From Pseudomonadota bacterium (GTDB lineage Bacteria > Pseudomonadota > Gammaproteobacteria > Xanthomonadales > Xanthomonadaceae): a DNA stretch of 64,000 nt. A program made the translations under genes and the position numbers. The stretch is from positions 1 through 64,000 of the forward strand of contig JAFEBX010000014.1 of NCBI GenBank assembly GCA_018242425.1, written 5' to 3'. Below the pieces are notes generated by a model. The model saw only the letters and a list, made by a program, of their open reading frames with translations. It ran no database searches and had not been told where the DNA came from. Shown piece by piece: positions 9,510 to 18,473 of the stretch. The stretch's first letter is position 1. The number at the start of each line of letters is the position of its first letter.

Positions 9510-10220
9510 ATGACGCAACAGCAAGATGGAGGACTTGTCCTCATTGTCGAAGACAATCGCAACATTTCGGAGATGATCGGCGAATATCTCGAGAGCAAGG
9601 GCTTCGAGGTCGATTACGCCCAGGACGGCCTGGATGGCTATCGGCTGGCGCTCGAGAATGCATATGACGTGGTCGTGCTCGACCTGATGCTGCCGCGGAT
9701 GGACGGCGTCGAGGTCTGCCGCAAGCTGCGGGAAGAGGCGCGCAAGTCGACGCCAATCCTGATGCTGACGGCCCGCGACACCCTGGAAGAGAAACTGACC
9801 GGCCTCTCCGCCGGCGCCGACGACTACCTGACCAAGCCCTTCGCCATCCAGGAGCTGGAGGCGCGCCTGCGCGTGCTGATCCGCCGCGAGCGTCGCCAGG
9901 TCGGTTCGGAAGTGCTGAAGGTCGGCGACCTCGTGCTCGATCCCGCCAGCCTGCGCGCGACCCGTGGCGGAAGCGAACTGCTGCTGTCCCCGATCGGCCT
10001 GAAACTGCTGACGATCCTGATGCGCGAATCGCCGCGCGTGGTCGGCCGCCACGAGATCGAACGCGAAATCTGGGGCAACAGCCTGCCGGATTCCGATACC
10101 CTCCGCAGCCATCTCTACAACCTGCGCAAGATCATCGACAAGCCGTTCGACAAGCAGTTGCTGCACACCGTCCAGAGCGCGGGCTACCGCATCGCCGACA
10201 TCAACCAGCCGCCGTCCTGA
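9510..10220 (+). CDS. OmpR/PhoB-family DNA-binding response regulator
   Basis: 236 aa two-domain regulator. The receiver (residues 9-120) has acidic residues in LIVEDN, phospho-acceptor Asp58 in VVVLDLMLPRMDG, Thr in MLTARD and Lys in YLTKPF. The C-terminal winged helix (about 135-232) ends with the typical HTVQSAGYRI. Its partner kinase starts two bases after the stop. The signal and targets are not evident; the MacAB-type exporter genes beginning 65 bp after the kinase are plausible targets. Confidence 0.93.
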   Translation: MTQQQDGGLVLIVEDNRNISEMIGEYLESKGFEVDYAQDGLDGYRLALENAYDVVVLDLMLPRMDGVEVCRKLREEARKSTPILMLTARDTLEEKLTGLSAGADDYLTKPFAIQELEARLRVLIRRERRQVGSEVLKVGDLVLDPASLRATRGGSELLLSPIGLKLLTILMRESPRVVGRHEIEREIWGNSLPDSDTLRSHLYNLRKIIDKPFDKQLLHTVQSAGYRIADINQPPS

Positions 10221-10222
10221 GC

Positions 10223-11503
10223 ATGGCGTCGACGCCGAAACAGCTGAAATCCCGCATTCGCGATGTTTTCCTATTGCAGGGAATCATCGCCGTGGTGCTG
10301 GTGCTGGTCGGCACGTTCCTCGGCAGCCGCTTGCTGGCGGAAGGCTTGTTGCGCGATCGCATCCGCACCGAAAGCGATCGCATGTGGGACCTGGTCCAGC
10401 GCGATCCGGCCAAGCCGTTGCCGAGCGGATTCGGCTACCAGGCATGGTTCGTTCCCGCCGGCAAGCAACCGGATGCGGTGCCGCCACAGCTGCGGGTGAC
10501 GTCGCCGGGATTCCATCGCGATCCCGATGGCGACAGCATGGTGTATGTCGGCGAGCACGCGGAAGGACGGTTGTACCTGCGGGTGGAGCCATCCTTCGTC
10601 AACCGCATGGTGAGCTGGCTGACCGCGCTGGCCGCGACCTTGTCGTTGATCGCGATCGCGACGCTGTCGTGGCTGGGGCATCGCCGTTTCCAGAGGATGA
10701 TGGCGCCGCTCGAGCGCCTGTCGCACGCGGCGGAGCGCTGGCGCCCGGAATCGACCACGCCACAGGGATTGATCGAAGCGTCGGCGATCCATGATCCGCT
10801 GGACGAAGTCGAACGCCTGCGCCATGCGCTGATCGACATGACCTCGCGCATGGACGCCTTCGTGCGCCGCGAGCGCGATTTCACCCGCGATGCCAGCCAT
10901 GAGTTGCGCACGCCGCTGACCGTGATCCGGATGGCCGGCGACCTGCTGCAGGGCGAGGAAGGGCTCAGCACCCGCGGCACCCGTGCGGTGGGCCGCATCC
11001 AGGAACAGTCGCAGCAGATCGAGGGGCTCGTGGATGCCTTCCTGCTGCTGGCGCGCGATCCGCGCTCGCCGATCGATGTCACCGAGACTTCATTGGCCGA
11101 AGTGGTCGAGACCGAAGTCAAGCGTGCCGGCGAGCGGCTGGAAGACAAGCCGGTCGCGCTGCGCCTGCAGGTCAATGCCTATCCGGTGGTCGATGCGCCG
11201 CCACGACTGCCCGGCGTCGTGCTTGGGCACTTGCTGCAGAACGCCTGCGATTTCACCGAACAGGGCGAAATCCTGGTGACGGTCGAGATCGAGCGCATCG
11301 AGATCCGCGATACCGGCGTGGGCATGGATGCCGCGACCCTGGCGCGGGTGTTCGAGCCGTTCTTCCGTGCCGATACCGCCCGCACCGAGTCCAGGGGATT
11401 GGGCCTGAATGTCGTTCGCCGGCTGGTCGAGCGCATGGGCTGGACTGTGACGTTGGACAGCAAAGCGGGCACGGGGACCACCGCGATCCTGCGTTTTGCC
11501 TGA
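10223..11503 (+). CDS. sensor histidine kinase
   Basis: 426 aa inner-membrane kinase. TM1 lies near residues 17-40, a periplasmic sensor region of about 95 residues follows, TM2 near 130-152, then a HAMP-like linker, the H-box RDASHELRTPL with His226, an N-box in LLQNACDF, G1 DTGVGMD, F-box FEPFFRAD and G2 GLGLNVVRRL. All residues needed for autophosphorylation appear present. It pairs with the regulator ending two bases upstream. The periplasmic domain has no recognised fold, so the signal is unknown. Confidence 0.92.
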   Translation: MASTPKQLKSRIRDVFLLQGIIAVVLVLVGTFLGSRLLAEGLLRDRIRTESDRMWDLVQRDPAKPLPSGFGYQAWFVPAGKQPDAVPPQLRVTSPGFHRDPDGDSMVYVGEHAEGRLYLRVEPSFVNRMVSWLTALAATLSLIAIATLSWLGHRRFQRMMAPLERLSHAAERWRPESTTPQGLIEASAIHDPLDEVERLRHALIDMTSRMDAFVRRERDFTRDASHELRTPLTVIRMAGDLLQGEEGLSTRGTRAVGRIQEQSQQIEGLVDAFLLLARDPRSPIDVTETSLAEVVETEVKRAGERLEDKPVALRLQVNAYPVVDAPPRLPGVVLGHLLQNACDFTEQGEILVTVEIERIEIRDTGVGMDAATLARVFEPFFRADTARTESRGLGLNVVRRLVERMGWTVTLDSKAGTGTTAILRFA

Positions 11504-11567
11504 ATAATGCAAGGTCAACCGGCGCATGCGCCGGGCGTTCACCCCCAAACCGACTCTTACGAACCTG

Positions 11568-13136
11568 ATGCCGACTCCCAGCCCCGCGCGGCCGCGCACC
11601 CGCAAATCGTTCCCCTGGATCCCCGTCGTGCTCGGCGTGGTCGTGTTGCTCGGTGGCGGTGCGTGGTGGTTCAAGCATCGCGCGGCTTCCGGCCAGACCG
11701 GCTATCGCACCCAGGCGGTCGATCGTGGCGACATCCGCGTTTCGATTTCGTCGACCGGCACGTTGTCGGCGATCTCAACCGTCACCGTCGGCAGCCAGGT
11801 CTCCGGCCAGCTCACCGAGGTGCTGGTCGACTTCAATTCCAAGGTGAAGAAGGGCCAGGTGATCGCCAGGATCGATCCCTCGACCTACGAGACGCAGATC
11901 GTCCAGGGCAATGCCCAGATCGCCAGCGCGCAGGCGCAACTGAAGCAGAACCAGGCAACGCTGGCCAACGCGACGCTGGTTTACCAGCGCAATGCGCGAC
12001 TCGGCGCGCAGAAGCTGGTGGCGCAGTCCGATGTCGACCAGGCCCGTGCGGCGATGTTGCAGGCCCAGGCCCAGGTCAACAGCGCGCAGGCCGCGATTCG
12101 CCAGCAGACCGCATCGACGCAGACCACGCGGCTCAACCTCGATCGCACGGTGATTCGTTCGCCGGTCGATGGCGTGGTGCTGACGCGCGCGGTTGAACCG
12201 GGCCAGACGGTGGCGGCCAGCCTGCAGGCGCCGACGCTGTTCACCATCGCCGAGGATCTGTCGAAGATGAAGATCCAGCTGACGGTGGACGAGTCCGACA
12301 TCGGCCAGGTCAAGGCCGGGCAGAACGTCAATTTCACCGTCGACGCCTTCCCCAACCGCCAGTTCAGCGGCGTGGTCTCGCAAGTGCAGATGGCCGCGAC
12401 CACCACCAACAACGTCGTGACCTATCCGGTGCTGGTGACCGTCGACAACAGCGACGGCACCTTGTTGCCGGGCTTGACCGTCAACGCCGAGATCGAAGTG
12501 AGCCGCCAGCCGAACGTGCTGCGCGTCGCCAACGCCGCGCTTCGCTACAAGCCTTCCGATGAAGACAGCGGTGCGCAGGGACAGCAGGCTGGCTTCGGGC
12601 AGGGTGGCGGACGCGGTGGCGCCGGCATGGGCGACGACATCACCAAGATCGTTGCCGGCCTGCAGTTGAAGCCGGAGCAGCAGGCCGCTTTCGATGCGGC
12701 GATGGCGGAGATGAAGAAGCGCACGGCCGAACGCATGCAACAGGCGCAGCAGCAGTCCTCGCAGCAGGGCGGCGGCAGCAAGCTGTTCGGCGGCGGTCCG
12801 GGTGGCCCCCCGCGCAGTGGTTCCGGCGGCGGCAACGCCCAACAGCAGGCGCAGATGCGCTCGCGCATGCGTGAGCGCTTCCAGCAACAGTTCGCCGCGT
12901 TCACCACGACCCTCGATCCGGCGCAGAAAGCCAAGTGGGACGCCGGCCTGAGCGATCTGATGAACGCACGTCGCGCCGCGATCTACCTGCTGGTCGATGG
13001 CAATCCGCAGCGCGTGATGGTGCGCCTTGGCGCCACCGACGGCAGCAATATCGAAGTCAGCGGCAGCGTGAAGGAAGGCGATCTCGCCATCACCGGGCAG
13101 CAGTCGGCGGACAGCGCGGTGCAGGCGAAGAAATGA
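11568..13136 (+). CDS. macA: MacA-like periplasmic adaptor of an ABC exporter, with a large insertion
   Basis: 522 aa membrane-fusion protein anchored by one TM (WIPVVLGVVVLLGG, about residues 17-34). It links the MacB-type pump to an outer-membrane channel. Lipoyl halves, an alpha-hairpin rich in Gln/Ala and the beta-barrel (TLFTIAEDLSKMKIQLTVDE) are normal. About 140 residues (roughly 326-466) are inserted before the last membrane-proximal strands: a Gly-rich stretch, a helix starting LQLKPEQQAAF, a Gln/Gly/Pro spacer and a helix with LDPAQKAKW. These recall the LTxxQ motifs of Spy/CpxP periplasmic proteins. ATG 11568 is preferred to the earlier ATG 11526, which adds 14 residues before the basic anchor. 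The stop overlaps the ATPase start by four bases. Confidence 0.85.
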   Translation: MPTPSPARPRTRKSFPWIPVVLGVVVLLGGGAWWFKHRAASGQTGYRTQAVDRGDIRVSISSTGTLSAISTVTVGSQVSGQLTEVLVDFNSKVKKGQVIARIDPSTYETQIVQGNAQIASAQAQLKQNQATLANATLVYQRNARLGAQKLVAQSDVDQARAAMLQAQAQVNSAQAAIRQQTASTQTTRLNLDRTVIRSPVDGVVLTRAVEPGQTVAASLQAPTLFTIAEDLSKMKIQLTVDESDIGQVKAGQNVNFTVDAFPNRQFSGVVSQVQMAATTTNNVVTYPVLVTVDNSDGTLLPGLTVNAEIEVSRQPNVLRVANAALRYKPSDEDSGAQGQQAGFGQGGGRGGAGMGDDITKIVAGLQLKPEQQAAFDAAMAEMKKRTAERMQQAQQQSSQQGGGSKLFGGGPGGPPRSGSGGGNAQQQAQMRSRMRERFQQQFAAFTTTLDPAQKAKWDAGLSDLMNARRAAIYLLVDGNPQRVMVRLGATDGSNIEVSGSVKEGDLAITGQQSADSAVQAKK

Positions 13137-13849
13137 GTCCCGCAGGCGACACGCCGCCGGTCGTCGCGACACACGACCTGCGCAAGGTCTATTCGCCCGG
13201 CACCGCGGCGGAAGTGATTGCGTTGCGCGGGGTGAACCTGCGCATCGAGCGCGGCGAATTCGTCGCGATCATGGGGCCGTCGGGTTCGGGCAAGTCGACG
13301 CTGATGAACCTGATCGGCTGCCTCGACACGCCGAGCAGCGGCACCTACGCCTGCGATGGCGTCGATGTCTCGACGCTCGATGCCGAAGAGCTCGCGGCGT
13401 TGCGCCGCGACAAGATCGGTTTCGTGTTCCAGGGCTTCAACCTGCTGCCGCGCATGAGCGCCCTGGAGAACGTCGCGATGCCGATGGCCTATACCCGCGT
13501 GCCGCACCATGAGCGCCGCGAGCGCGCGCAGGCGGCGCTGGCGGCGGTGGGCCTGGGCGAGCGCTCCGGGCATCGCCCCAACGAACTCTCCGGCGGCCAG
13601 CAGCAGCGCGTGGCCATCGCGCGGGCGCTGATCAACCATCCACCGATCCTGCTCGCCGACGAACCCACGGGCGCGCTCGACAGCAAGACCGGCGAGGAAA
13701 TCCTCGCGCTGTTCAACAGGCTCAGCCAGGAACAGCACACCGTCGTGCTGATCACCCATGACGCGCACGTCGCCGCGCACGCCCATCGCGTCTACGTCAT
13801 GCACGATGGCGAACTGCACGAAGGATCGCGCGAGGACCTGCACGCATGA
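13133..13849 (+). CDS. MacB/LolD-type ABC transporter ATP-binding protein
   Basis: 238 aa ATPase of the LolD/MacB class. Walker A is GPSGSGKST, the Q-loop VFQGFNLL, the signature LSGGQQQRVAIARAL, Walker B ILLADEPTGALDS and the switch His in LITHD. It powers a tripartite exporter with the adaptor upstream and the permease downstream; both junctions are 4-bp ATGA overlaps, so the three are made together. In classical MacB the ATPase and permease are one polypeptide; here they are split. Confidence 0.93.
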   Translation: MSPAGDTPPVVATHDLRKVYSPGTAAEVIALRGVNLRIERGEFVAIMGPSGSGKSTLMNLIGCLDTPSSGTYACDGVDVSTLDAEELAALRRDKIGFVFQGFNLLPRMSALENVAMPMAYTRVPHHERRERAQAALAAVGLGERSGHRPNELSGGQQQRVAIARALINHPPILLADEPTGALDSKTGEEILALFNRLSQEQHTVVLITHDAHVAAHAHRVYVMHDGELHEGSREDLHA

Positions 13850-15078
13850 GCTGGCTCGACATCATCCGTACCGCGCTCGCCGCCCTGCGTGGCAACTGGC
13901 TGCGCAGCGCGCTGACATCGCTCGGCGTGATCATCGGTATTGCCGCCGTGATCGTCATGGTCTCGATCGGCCAGGGCACCCAGAAGGAAATCGACAAGCT
14001 GGTCTCCGGCCTCGGTTCGCAGCGCCTCGACATCGGCAGTGCCGGCGGCCAGGGCGGCGGCGCGCGACTCGCGCAAGGCAGTCGCTGGAGCCTCAACAGC
14101 GGCGACGTCGATGCGATCCGCAGCGAAGTCCCGGAAGTGCAATACGTCAGCGGATCATTGCGCGGCGGCACCCAGGTGGTGAACGGCGAGAACAATGCAT
14201 CGACGCAGTGGCAGGGCGTCGACAACGACTGGTTCGCCATCAACGACTGGCAGATGGCCAGTGGCGACGGTTTCGACGCGCGCGACTACACCAGTGCCGC
14301 GAAGAAGGTCGTGATCGGCGAAACCGTACGCAAGGAATTGTTCGCCGACGGCAGCGGCATCGGCCAGAGCATCCGCATCGGCCGCGTGCCGTTCACCGTG
14401 GTCGGCACGCTCGCCGCCAAGGGACAGGGCGGTTTCGGCCAGGACCAGGACGACATCGTGGTGGTGCCGCTGGAAACCGCGCGTCGCCGTCTCTCCACGT
14501 CCAACAGCATGCCGCCGGGAGCGGTGCAGGGCATCAGCGTGGGCGTCGATTCGGCGAAGAACCTCGACAGCGCGCAGAACGCCATCGAAGGACTGCTGCG
14601 CCAGCGCCACAAGATCCAGCCTGGCGCCGACGACGATTTCGCCGTGCGCAACATCAGCCAGATCGTTGCGACGCGCACCGCGACCACCAACCTGATGTCG
14701 AAACTGCTCGGCGCGGTCGCCGGTATCTGCCTGATCATCGGTGGCATCGGCATCATGAACATCATGCTGGTGTCGGTGACCGAGCGCATCCGCGAGATCG
14801 GCCTGCGCATGTCGGTGGGCGCGGGACCGAGCGACGTGCGTCGCCAGTTCCTTGCCGAAGCGATGCTGATCTCGCTGATCGGCGGCGTCATCGGCATCCT
14901 GCTGGGCGCCGGCGGCGCGCTGCTGGTCAGCAAGTTCGGCGACCTGCCCGTCGATCTGAACGCCCAGGTGGTATTGCTGGCGGCGGCATTCTCGATGGCG
15001 ACCGGCCTGTTCTTCGGCTACTACCCGGCGCGCAAGGCGTCGATGCTCGACCCGATCGAGGCGCTGCGTTCGCAGTAA
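13846..15078 (+). CDS. MacB-family ABC transporter permease (FtsX-like)
   Basis: 410 aa permease with the MacB topology. One N-terminal TM (ALTSLGVIIGIAAVIVMVSIGQGTQ) is followed by a periplasmic MacB-PCD domain of about 230 residues and three C-terminal TMs beginning VAGICLIIGGIGIMNIMLVSV. FtsX motifs such as TERIREIGLRMSVGA and the terminal RKASMLDPIEALR are present. With the two genes before it, it should export a peptide, macrolide or siderophore-like compound; the substrate cannot be read from sequence. Confidence 0.92.
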   Translation: MSWLDIIRTALAALRGNWLRSALTSLGVIIGIAAVIVMVSIGQGTQKEIDKLVSGLGSQRLDIGSAGGQGGGARLAQGSRWSLNSGDVDAIRSEVPEVQYVSGSLRGGTQVVNGENNASTQWQGVDNDWFAINDWQMASGDGFDARDYTSAAKKVVIGETVRKELFADGSGIGQSIRIGRVPFTVVGTLAAKGQGGFGQDQDDIVVVPLETARRRLSTSNSMPPGAVQGISVGVDSAKNLDSAQNAIEGLLRQRHKIQPGADDDFAVRNISQIVATRTATTNLMSKLLGAVAGICLIIGGIGIMNIMLVSVTERIREIGLRMSVGAGPSDVRRQFLAEAMLISLIGGVIGILLGAGGALLVSKFGDLPVDLNAQVVLLAAAFSMATGLFFGYYPARKASMLDPIEALRSQ

Positions 15079-15123
15079 ACGCGGCGTCGCGGCGGCCTAA
15101 CAGGGCTGTGGCATCATTTCGCC

Positions 15124-15513
15124 ATGGCTGATTCGATTGGACATCTACCGCGCGGACCGCGCGGCATCTACCGCGCCACCCTGTGGTCGCTCAAGGGGTT
15201 GCAGGCGGCATGGCTGCACGAATCCTCGTTCCGTCTGGAGGTCGTGCTGTTCGTGCTCCTGGCGCCGCTGGGGTTCCACCTCGGCGAATCCGGGGTAGAG
15301 CGCGCGCTGCTGATCGGCTCGATGACGCTGGTGATGGCGATGGAATTGCTCAATTCCGCGGTGGAAGCCGTGATCGAGCGCTACGGTCCGGAATTCCACG
15401 AACTGGCCGGACGCGCCAAGGACATGGGCTCGGCTGCGGTATTCGTGCTGATGATGAACGTGCTGCTGACCTGGGGCCTGATCCTGCTCCCGCGCATGCT
15501 GGGTGAATACTGA
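15124..15513 (+). CDS. dgkA: diacylglycerol kinase DgkA
   Basis: 129 aa, three-TM inner-membrane enzyme that phosphorylates diacylglycerol to phosphatidate, recycling lipid after membrane-derived glycan or LPS modification. The family motif MELLNSAVEAVIERYGPEF, which includes the catalytic Glu, is followed by RAKDMGSAAV. An N-terminal amphipathic stretch (YRATLWSLKGLQAAW, HESSFRLE) also fits. Its TGA shares one base with the ATG of the TerC gene. Confidence 0.95.
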   Translation: MADSIGHLPRGPRGIYRATLWSLKGLQAAWLHESSFRLEVVLFVLLAPLGFHLGESGVERALLIGSMTLVMAMELLNSAVEAVIERYGPEFHELAGRAKDMGSAAVFVLMMNVLLTWGLILLPRMLGEY

Positions 15514-16274
15514 TGGATCTGTCCTTCCTCTCCGATCCTTCCGCGTGGGTCACGCTGATCACGCTCAGTGCACTGGAAATCGTGCTTGGCGTCGACAACC
15601 TCGTCTTCATCTCGATCGCGGTGGGACGCCTGCCGGAAGCGCGTCGCGCCGTCGCGCGCAAGATCGGCATCGCGGTGGCCTGCATCACCCGCATCCTGCT
15701 GCTGATTTCGCTCGCCTACCTTGCGCGGATGAGCGAGAACCTGTTCACCATCGCCGGCATGGGCTTCTCCATCCGCGACCTCGTGCTGATCGTCGGCGGC
15801 CTGTTCCTGCTGGTGAAGGGCGTGATGGAAATCCGCGAACTGATCAGCGGTGGCGAGGACGAGGATCCGCGCACCACGCGCGCATCGTCGGCATTCGGCA
15901 TGGTCATCCTGCAGATCGCCATCATCGACATCGTGTTCTCGCTGGACTCGGTGATCACCGCGGTCGGCATGGCGGCCAACATGAAGGGCGCGATCCCGAT
16001 CATGGTGATGGCGGTGCTGGTGGCGGTCGCGATGATGCTGCTCGCCGCGAATCCGATGGGCCGTTTCATCGATGCCAACCCGACGGTCAAGATGCTCGCG
16101 CTGGCCTTCATCCTGCTGATCGGCGTGGTGCTGGTCCTCGACGGCTTCGACATCCACACGCCCAAGCCCTACATCTATTTTGCGATGGGCTTCTCGGTTC
16201 TGGTGGAGTGGTTGAACCAGCTGATGCGACGCAATGCCCGGACACACCATGTTCCGGGCAGCGGCGACTGGTGA
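15513..16274 (+). CDS. TerC-family integral membrane protein
   Basis: 253 aa with about seven to eight TMs and the two TerC signature segments with intramembrane acidic residues: LEIVLGVDNLVFISI near the start and QIAIIDIVFSLDSVITAVG in the second half. TerC proteins are linked to metal (especially Mn) export and tellurite resistance, and are proposed to load metals onto exoenzymes. It is co-read with dgkA. Only 98 bp separate it from lemA. Confidence 0.9.
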   Translation: MDLSFLSDPSAWVTLITLSALEIVLGVDNLVFISIAVGRLPEARRAVARKIGIAVACITRILLLISLAYLARMSENLFTIAGMGFSIRDLVLIVGGLFLLVKGVMEIRELISGGEDEDPRTTRASSAFGMVILQIAIIDIVFSLDSVITAVGMAANMKGAIPIMVMAVLVAVAMMLLAANPMGRFIDANPTVKMLALAFILLIGVVLVLDGFDIHTPKPYIYFAMGFSVLVEWLNQLMRRNARTHHVPGSGDW

Positions 16275-16297
16275 ATGGCCTGAAAATTCACCTGAAA

Positions 16298-16348
16298 TGA
16301 ACGTTTGTTCACCGACGATTGATTGAATGAATGCGCCGGCTCCGGCGC
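16298..16348 (+). promoter_or_regulatory. Small inverted repeats in the terC-lemA gap
   Basis: Two short hairpins lie in this 98-bp gap. TGAAC-gttt-GTTCA is at 16298-16311. GCGCCGG-ct-CCGGCGC is at 16333-16348 and ends 13 bases before the lemA Shine-Dalgarno GGAG (16361-16364). Neither is followed by a T run. They could end transcription from terC weakly or shape the lemA leader; no function is shown. Confidence 0.35.
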
Positions 16349-16372
16349 GGCTTCCACACTGGAGATGATCCG

Positions 16373-16993
16373 ATGACAACCATCCGCGTCGTGTTGCTGC
16401 TCGTACTGGTCTCGTTACTGTCCGGTTGCGGCTACAACACCATCCAGCGCAAGGACGAAGGCGTGAAGGCGGCTTGGTCACAGGTGATCAACCAGTACAA
16501 GCGCCGCGCGGACCTGGTGCCGAACCTCGTCAACACCGTGAAGGGCTATGCCACGCACGAGGAAAAGGTGCTGACGGAAGTCACCGAGGCACGCTCAAAG
16601 GTGGGTGCGATCAACGTCAATGCCGACGACCCGCAATCGCTGGCGCAGTTCCAGGAAGCGCAAAAGGGCCTGCAGAGCGCGATCGGTCGCCTGCTCGCCG
16701 TTTCCGAAAACTACCCGCAGTTGAAGGCGGACCAGAGCTTCCTGCAATTGCAGGCGCAGCTGGAAGGCACCGAGAACCGCATCGCGGTGGAACGCAAGAA
16801 CTACATCGACACCGTGCAGGACTACAACACCTATATCCGCCAGTTCCCGGTCAACCTGACCGCGAAGATGTTCGGCTACAAGGTCAAGCCGAACTTCACC
16901 GTCGAGAACGAGCAGCAGATCCAGAACGCGCCAACGGTCGACTTTGGTGGCGCGGCGCCGGCATCGTCGTCGCAACCGGCACCTGCGCACTGA
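16373..16993 (+). CDS. lemA: LemA-family lipoprotein
   Basis: 206 aa. A signal sequence ends in lipobox LLSGC, so Cys about residue 19 would be lipidated. The remainder is the LemA helical bundle (RADLVPNLVNTVKGYATHE, SENYPQLKADQSF, RNYIDTVQDYN-like segment) and a disordered Pro/Ala/Ser tail. Start ATG 16373 has GGAG nine bases upstream. LemA next to two TPM-domain proteins is a recurrent envelope gene set; the molecular role of LemA is not established. Confidence 0.92.
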   Translation: MTTIRVVLLLVLVSLLSGCGYNTIQRKDEGVKAAWSQVINQYKRRADLVPNLVNTVKGYATHEEKVLTEVTEARSKVGAINVNADDPQSLAQFQEAQKGLQSAIGRLLAVSENYPQLKADQSFLQLQAQLEGTENRIAVERKNYIDTVQDYNTYIRQFPVNLTAKMFGYKVKPNFTVENEQQIQNAPTVDFGGAAPASSSQPAPAH

Positions 16994-17036
16994 TCGCGGA
17001 TTACACGCAGGCTGGTCCTTGCAGAAGCCGCGCCGC

Positions 17037-17921
17037 ATGAACTGGCGTCGTCTGGTCGCGATCGCCCTGCTGCTTGCCTGCAGCGTGGTCGCGCAGGCAC
17101 AGCAGGGATTGGCGACGATCCCGACACTCGATTCACCGGTGGTCGATACCACCGGCACGCTGTCGGCCGCCGACAAGCAGGCGCTGCAGCAGCAGGCGCT
17201 CGACCTGCAGCAGCGCAAGGGCAGCCAGCTGCAGATCCTGATGGTGGCGAGCACGGCGCCGGAAGACATCGCCGACTACGCGCAACGCGTCTACCAGCAA
17301 TGGAAGATCGGGCGCGAGAAGGTCAACGACGGCGTGCTGATCGTGGTGGCGAAGGACGACCATCGCGCGCGCATCCAGACCGGTTACGGGCTTGAGGGCG
17401 CGATTCCCGATGCCATCGCCTGGCGCGTGATCCAGGAATACATGGTGCCGAAGTTCCGCCAGAACGATTTCGCCGGCGGCATCAAGGACGCCAGCGCGCA
17501 AATCGTCAAGCTGATCGATGGCGAAACCCTGCCGCCGCCCGCCGCCCAATCGCAGCAACCCCGCGATCACGGCGTCAGCTGGATCAGCGCATTGTTCGCG
17601 GCCTATGTCGCTGCGATGGTCGCGCGCGCGCTGCTCGGCTGGTTGCCGGCGGGCGTGCGCGGCATCGGTACCGCGGCGGTGGCCGGTGGCGTCGCCTGGC
17701 TGATCGGTGGCGCGGTGGCACTGGCCGCGATCGGTGGGTTCCTCGGATTGTTCGTCGGCCTGATGAGCGCCTCGGTCAGCCGTTACGCCAACCAGGGTGG
17801 TTGGGGCGGCTGGGGCGGTGGTGGCGGCGGTTTTGGCGGTGGTGGTGGCTTCGGCGGCGGAGGCGGCTGGAGCGGTGGTGGCGGCAGCAGCGGGGGCGGT
17901 GGCGCCTCGGGGAGCTGGTGA
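17037..17921 (+). CDS. TPM-domain protein, YgcG-like, with signal peptide and glycine-rich tail
   Basis: 294 aa. Signal peptide (residues 1-22, cleavage near AQAQQ), TPM domain (about 35-165, containing VVDTTGTLSA, GVLIVVAKDD and RIQTGYGLEGAIPDA), one or two TMs (about 180-245) and a C-terminal tail made almost entirely of Gly with Trp, Phe and Ser. TPM domains belong to a phosphatase-like fold linked to photosystem repair in plants; the bacterial role is open. It follows lemA by 43 bp and overlaps the next TPM gene by one base. Confidence 0.88.
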   Translation: MNWRRLVAIALLLACSVVAQAQQGLATIPTLDSPVVDTTGTLSAADKQALQQQALDLQQRKGSQLQILMVASTAPEDIADYAQRVYQQWKIGREKVNDGVLIVVAKDDHRARIQTGYGLEGAIPDAIAWRVIQEYMVPKFRQNDFAGGIKDASAQIVKLIDGETLPPPAAQSQQPRDHGVSWISALFAAYVAAMVARALLGWLPAGVRGIGTAAVAGGVAWLIGGAVALAAIGGFLGLFVGLMSASVSRYANQGGWGGWGGGGGGFGGGGGFGGGGGWSGGGGSSGGGGASGSW

Positions 17922-18424
17922 TGGGCACGATCGGTCGCCTGTGGCGTCACGCCTTCGCCCGTCCGGCGCGATCACTGTTCCCGGCCGACAGCCTGCAGCG
18001 CATCGCCGAATTGATCCGCGTCAGCGAATCGCGCCATCGTGGGGAAATCTGTTTCGCGGTGGAATCGGACATGCCGTTGGGCGCAGTCTGGCGCGGGGTG
18101 TCGCCGCGTGAGCGCGCGCAGCAAGCGTTCTCGAACCTGCGCGTGTGGAATACCGCTGCCAACAATGGCGTGCTGGTCTACCTGCAACTGGCGGATCGTC
18201 GCATCGAGATCGTCGCCGATCGCGGCTTCGACGGACTGGTCAGCGCCGAGCAATGGCGCGGCATCTGCCAGCTGATGGAAGAACGGCTGACTGCCGGCGA
18301 GGCCGAAGCCGCGGTCGCCGAGGGCATCGAGGCGATCACCGGATTGCTGGAAACGCATTTCCCGCAACGTCCGGGCGAGGTGGATGAAGATGAGCTGCCC
18401 GATGCCCCGGTCATCCTCCGATAG
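17921..18424 (+). CDS. second TPM-domain protein
   Basis: 167 aa, a TPM domain without signal peptide or obvious TM. Aligned features are IAELIRVSESRHRGEICFAVES, NNGVLVYLQLADRRIEIVADRGF and a C-terminal acidic tail. It probably acts on the cytoplasmic side or with the preceding membrane TPM protein. The ATG shares its first base with the TGA of that gene, so the two are coupled. Function unknown beyond the domain. Confidence 0.85.
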   Translation: MGTIGRLWRHAFARPARSLFPADSLQRIAELIRVSESRHRGEICFAVESDMPLGAVWRGVSPRERAQQAFSNLRVWNTAANNGVLVYLQLADRRIEIVADRGFDGLVSAEQWRGICQLMEERLTAGEAEAAVAEGIEAITGLLETHFPQRPGEVDEDELPDAPVILR

Positions 18425-18473
18425 CGACGCCGGCTCGGGCAAAATAGACCGACCCTCGTAACCAGGCGTGCCG

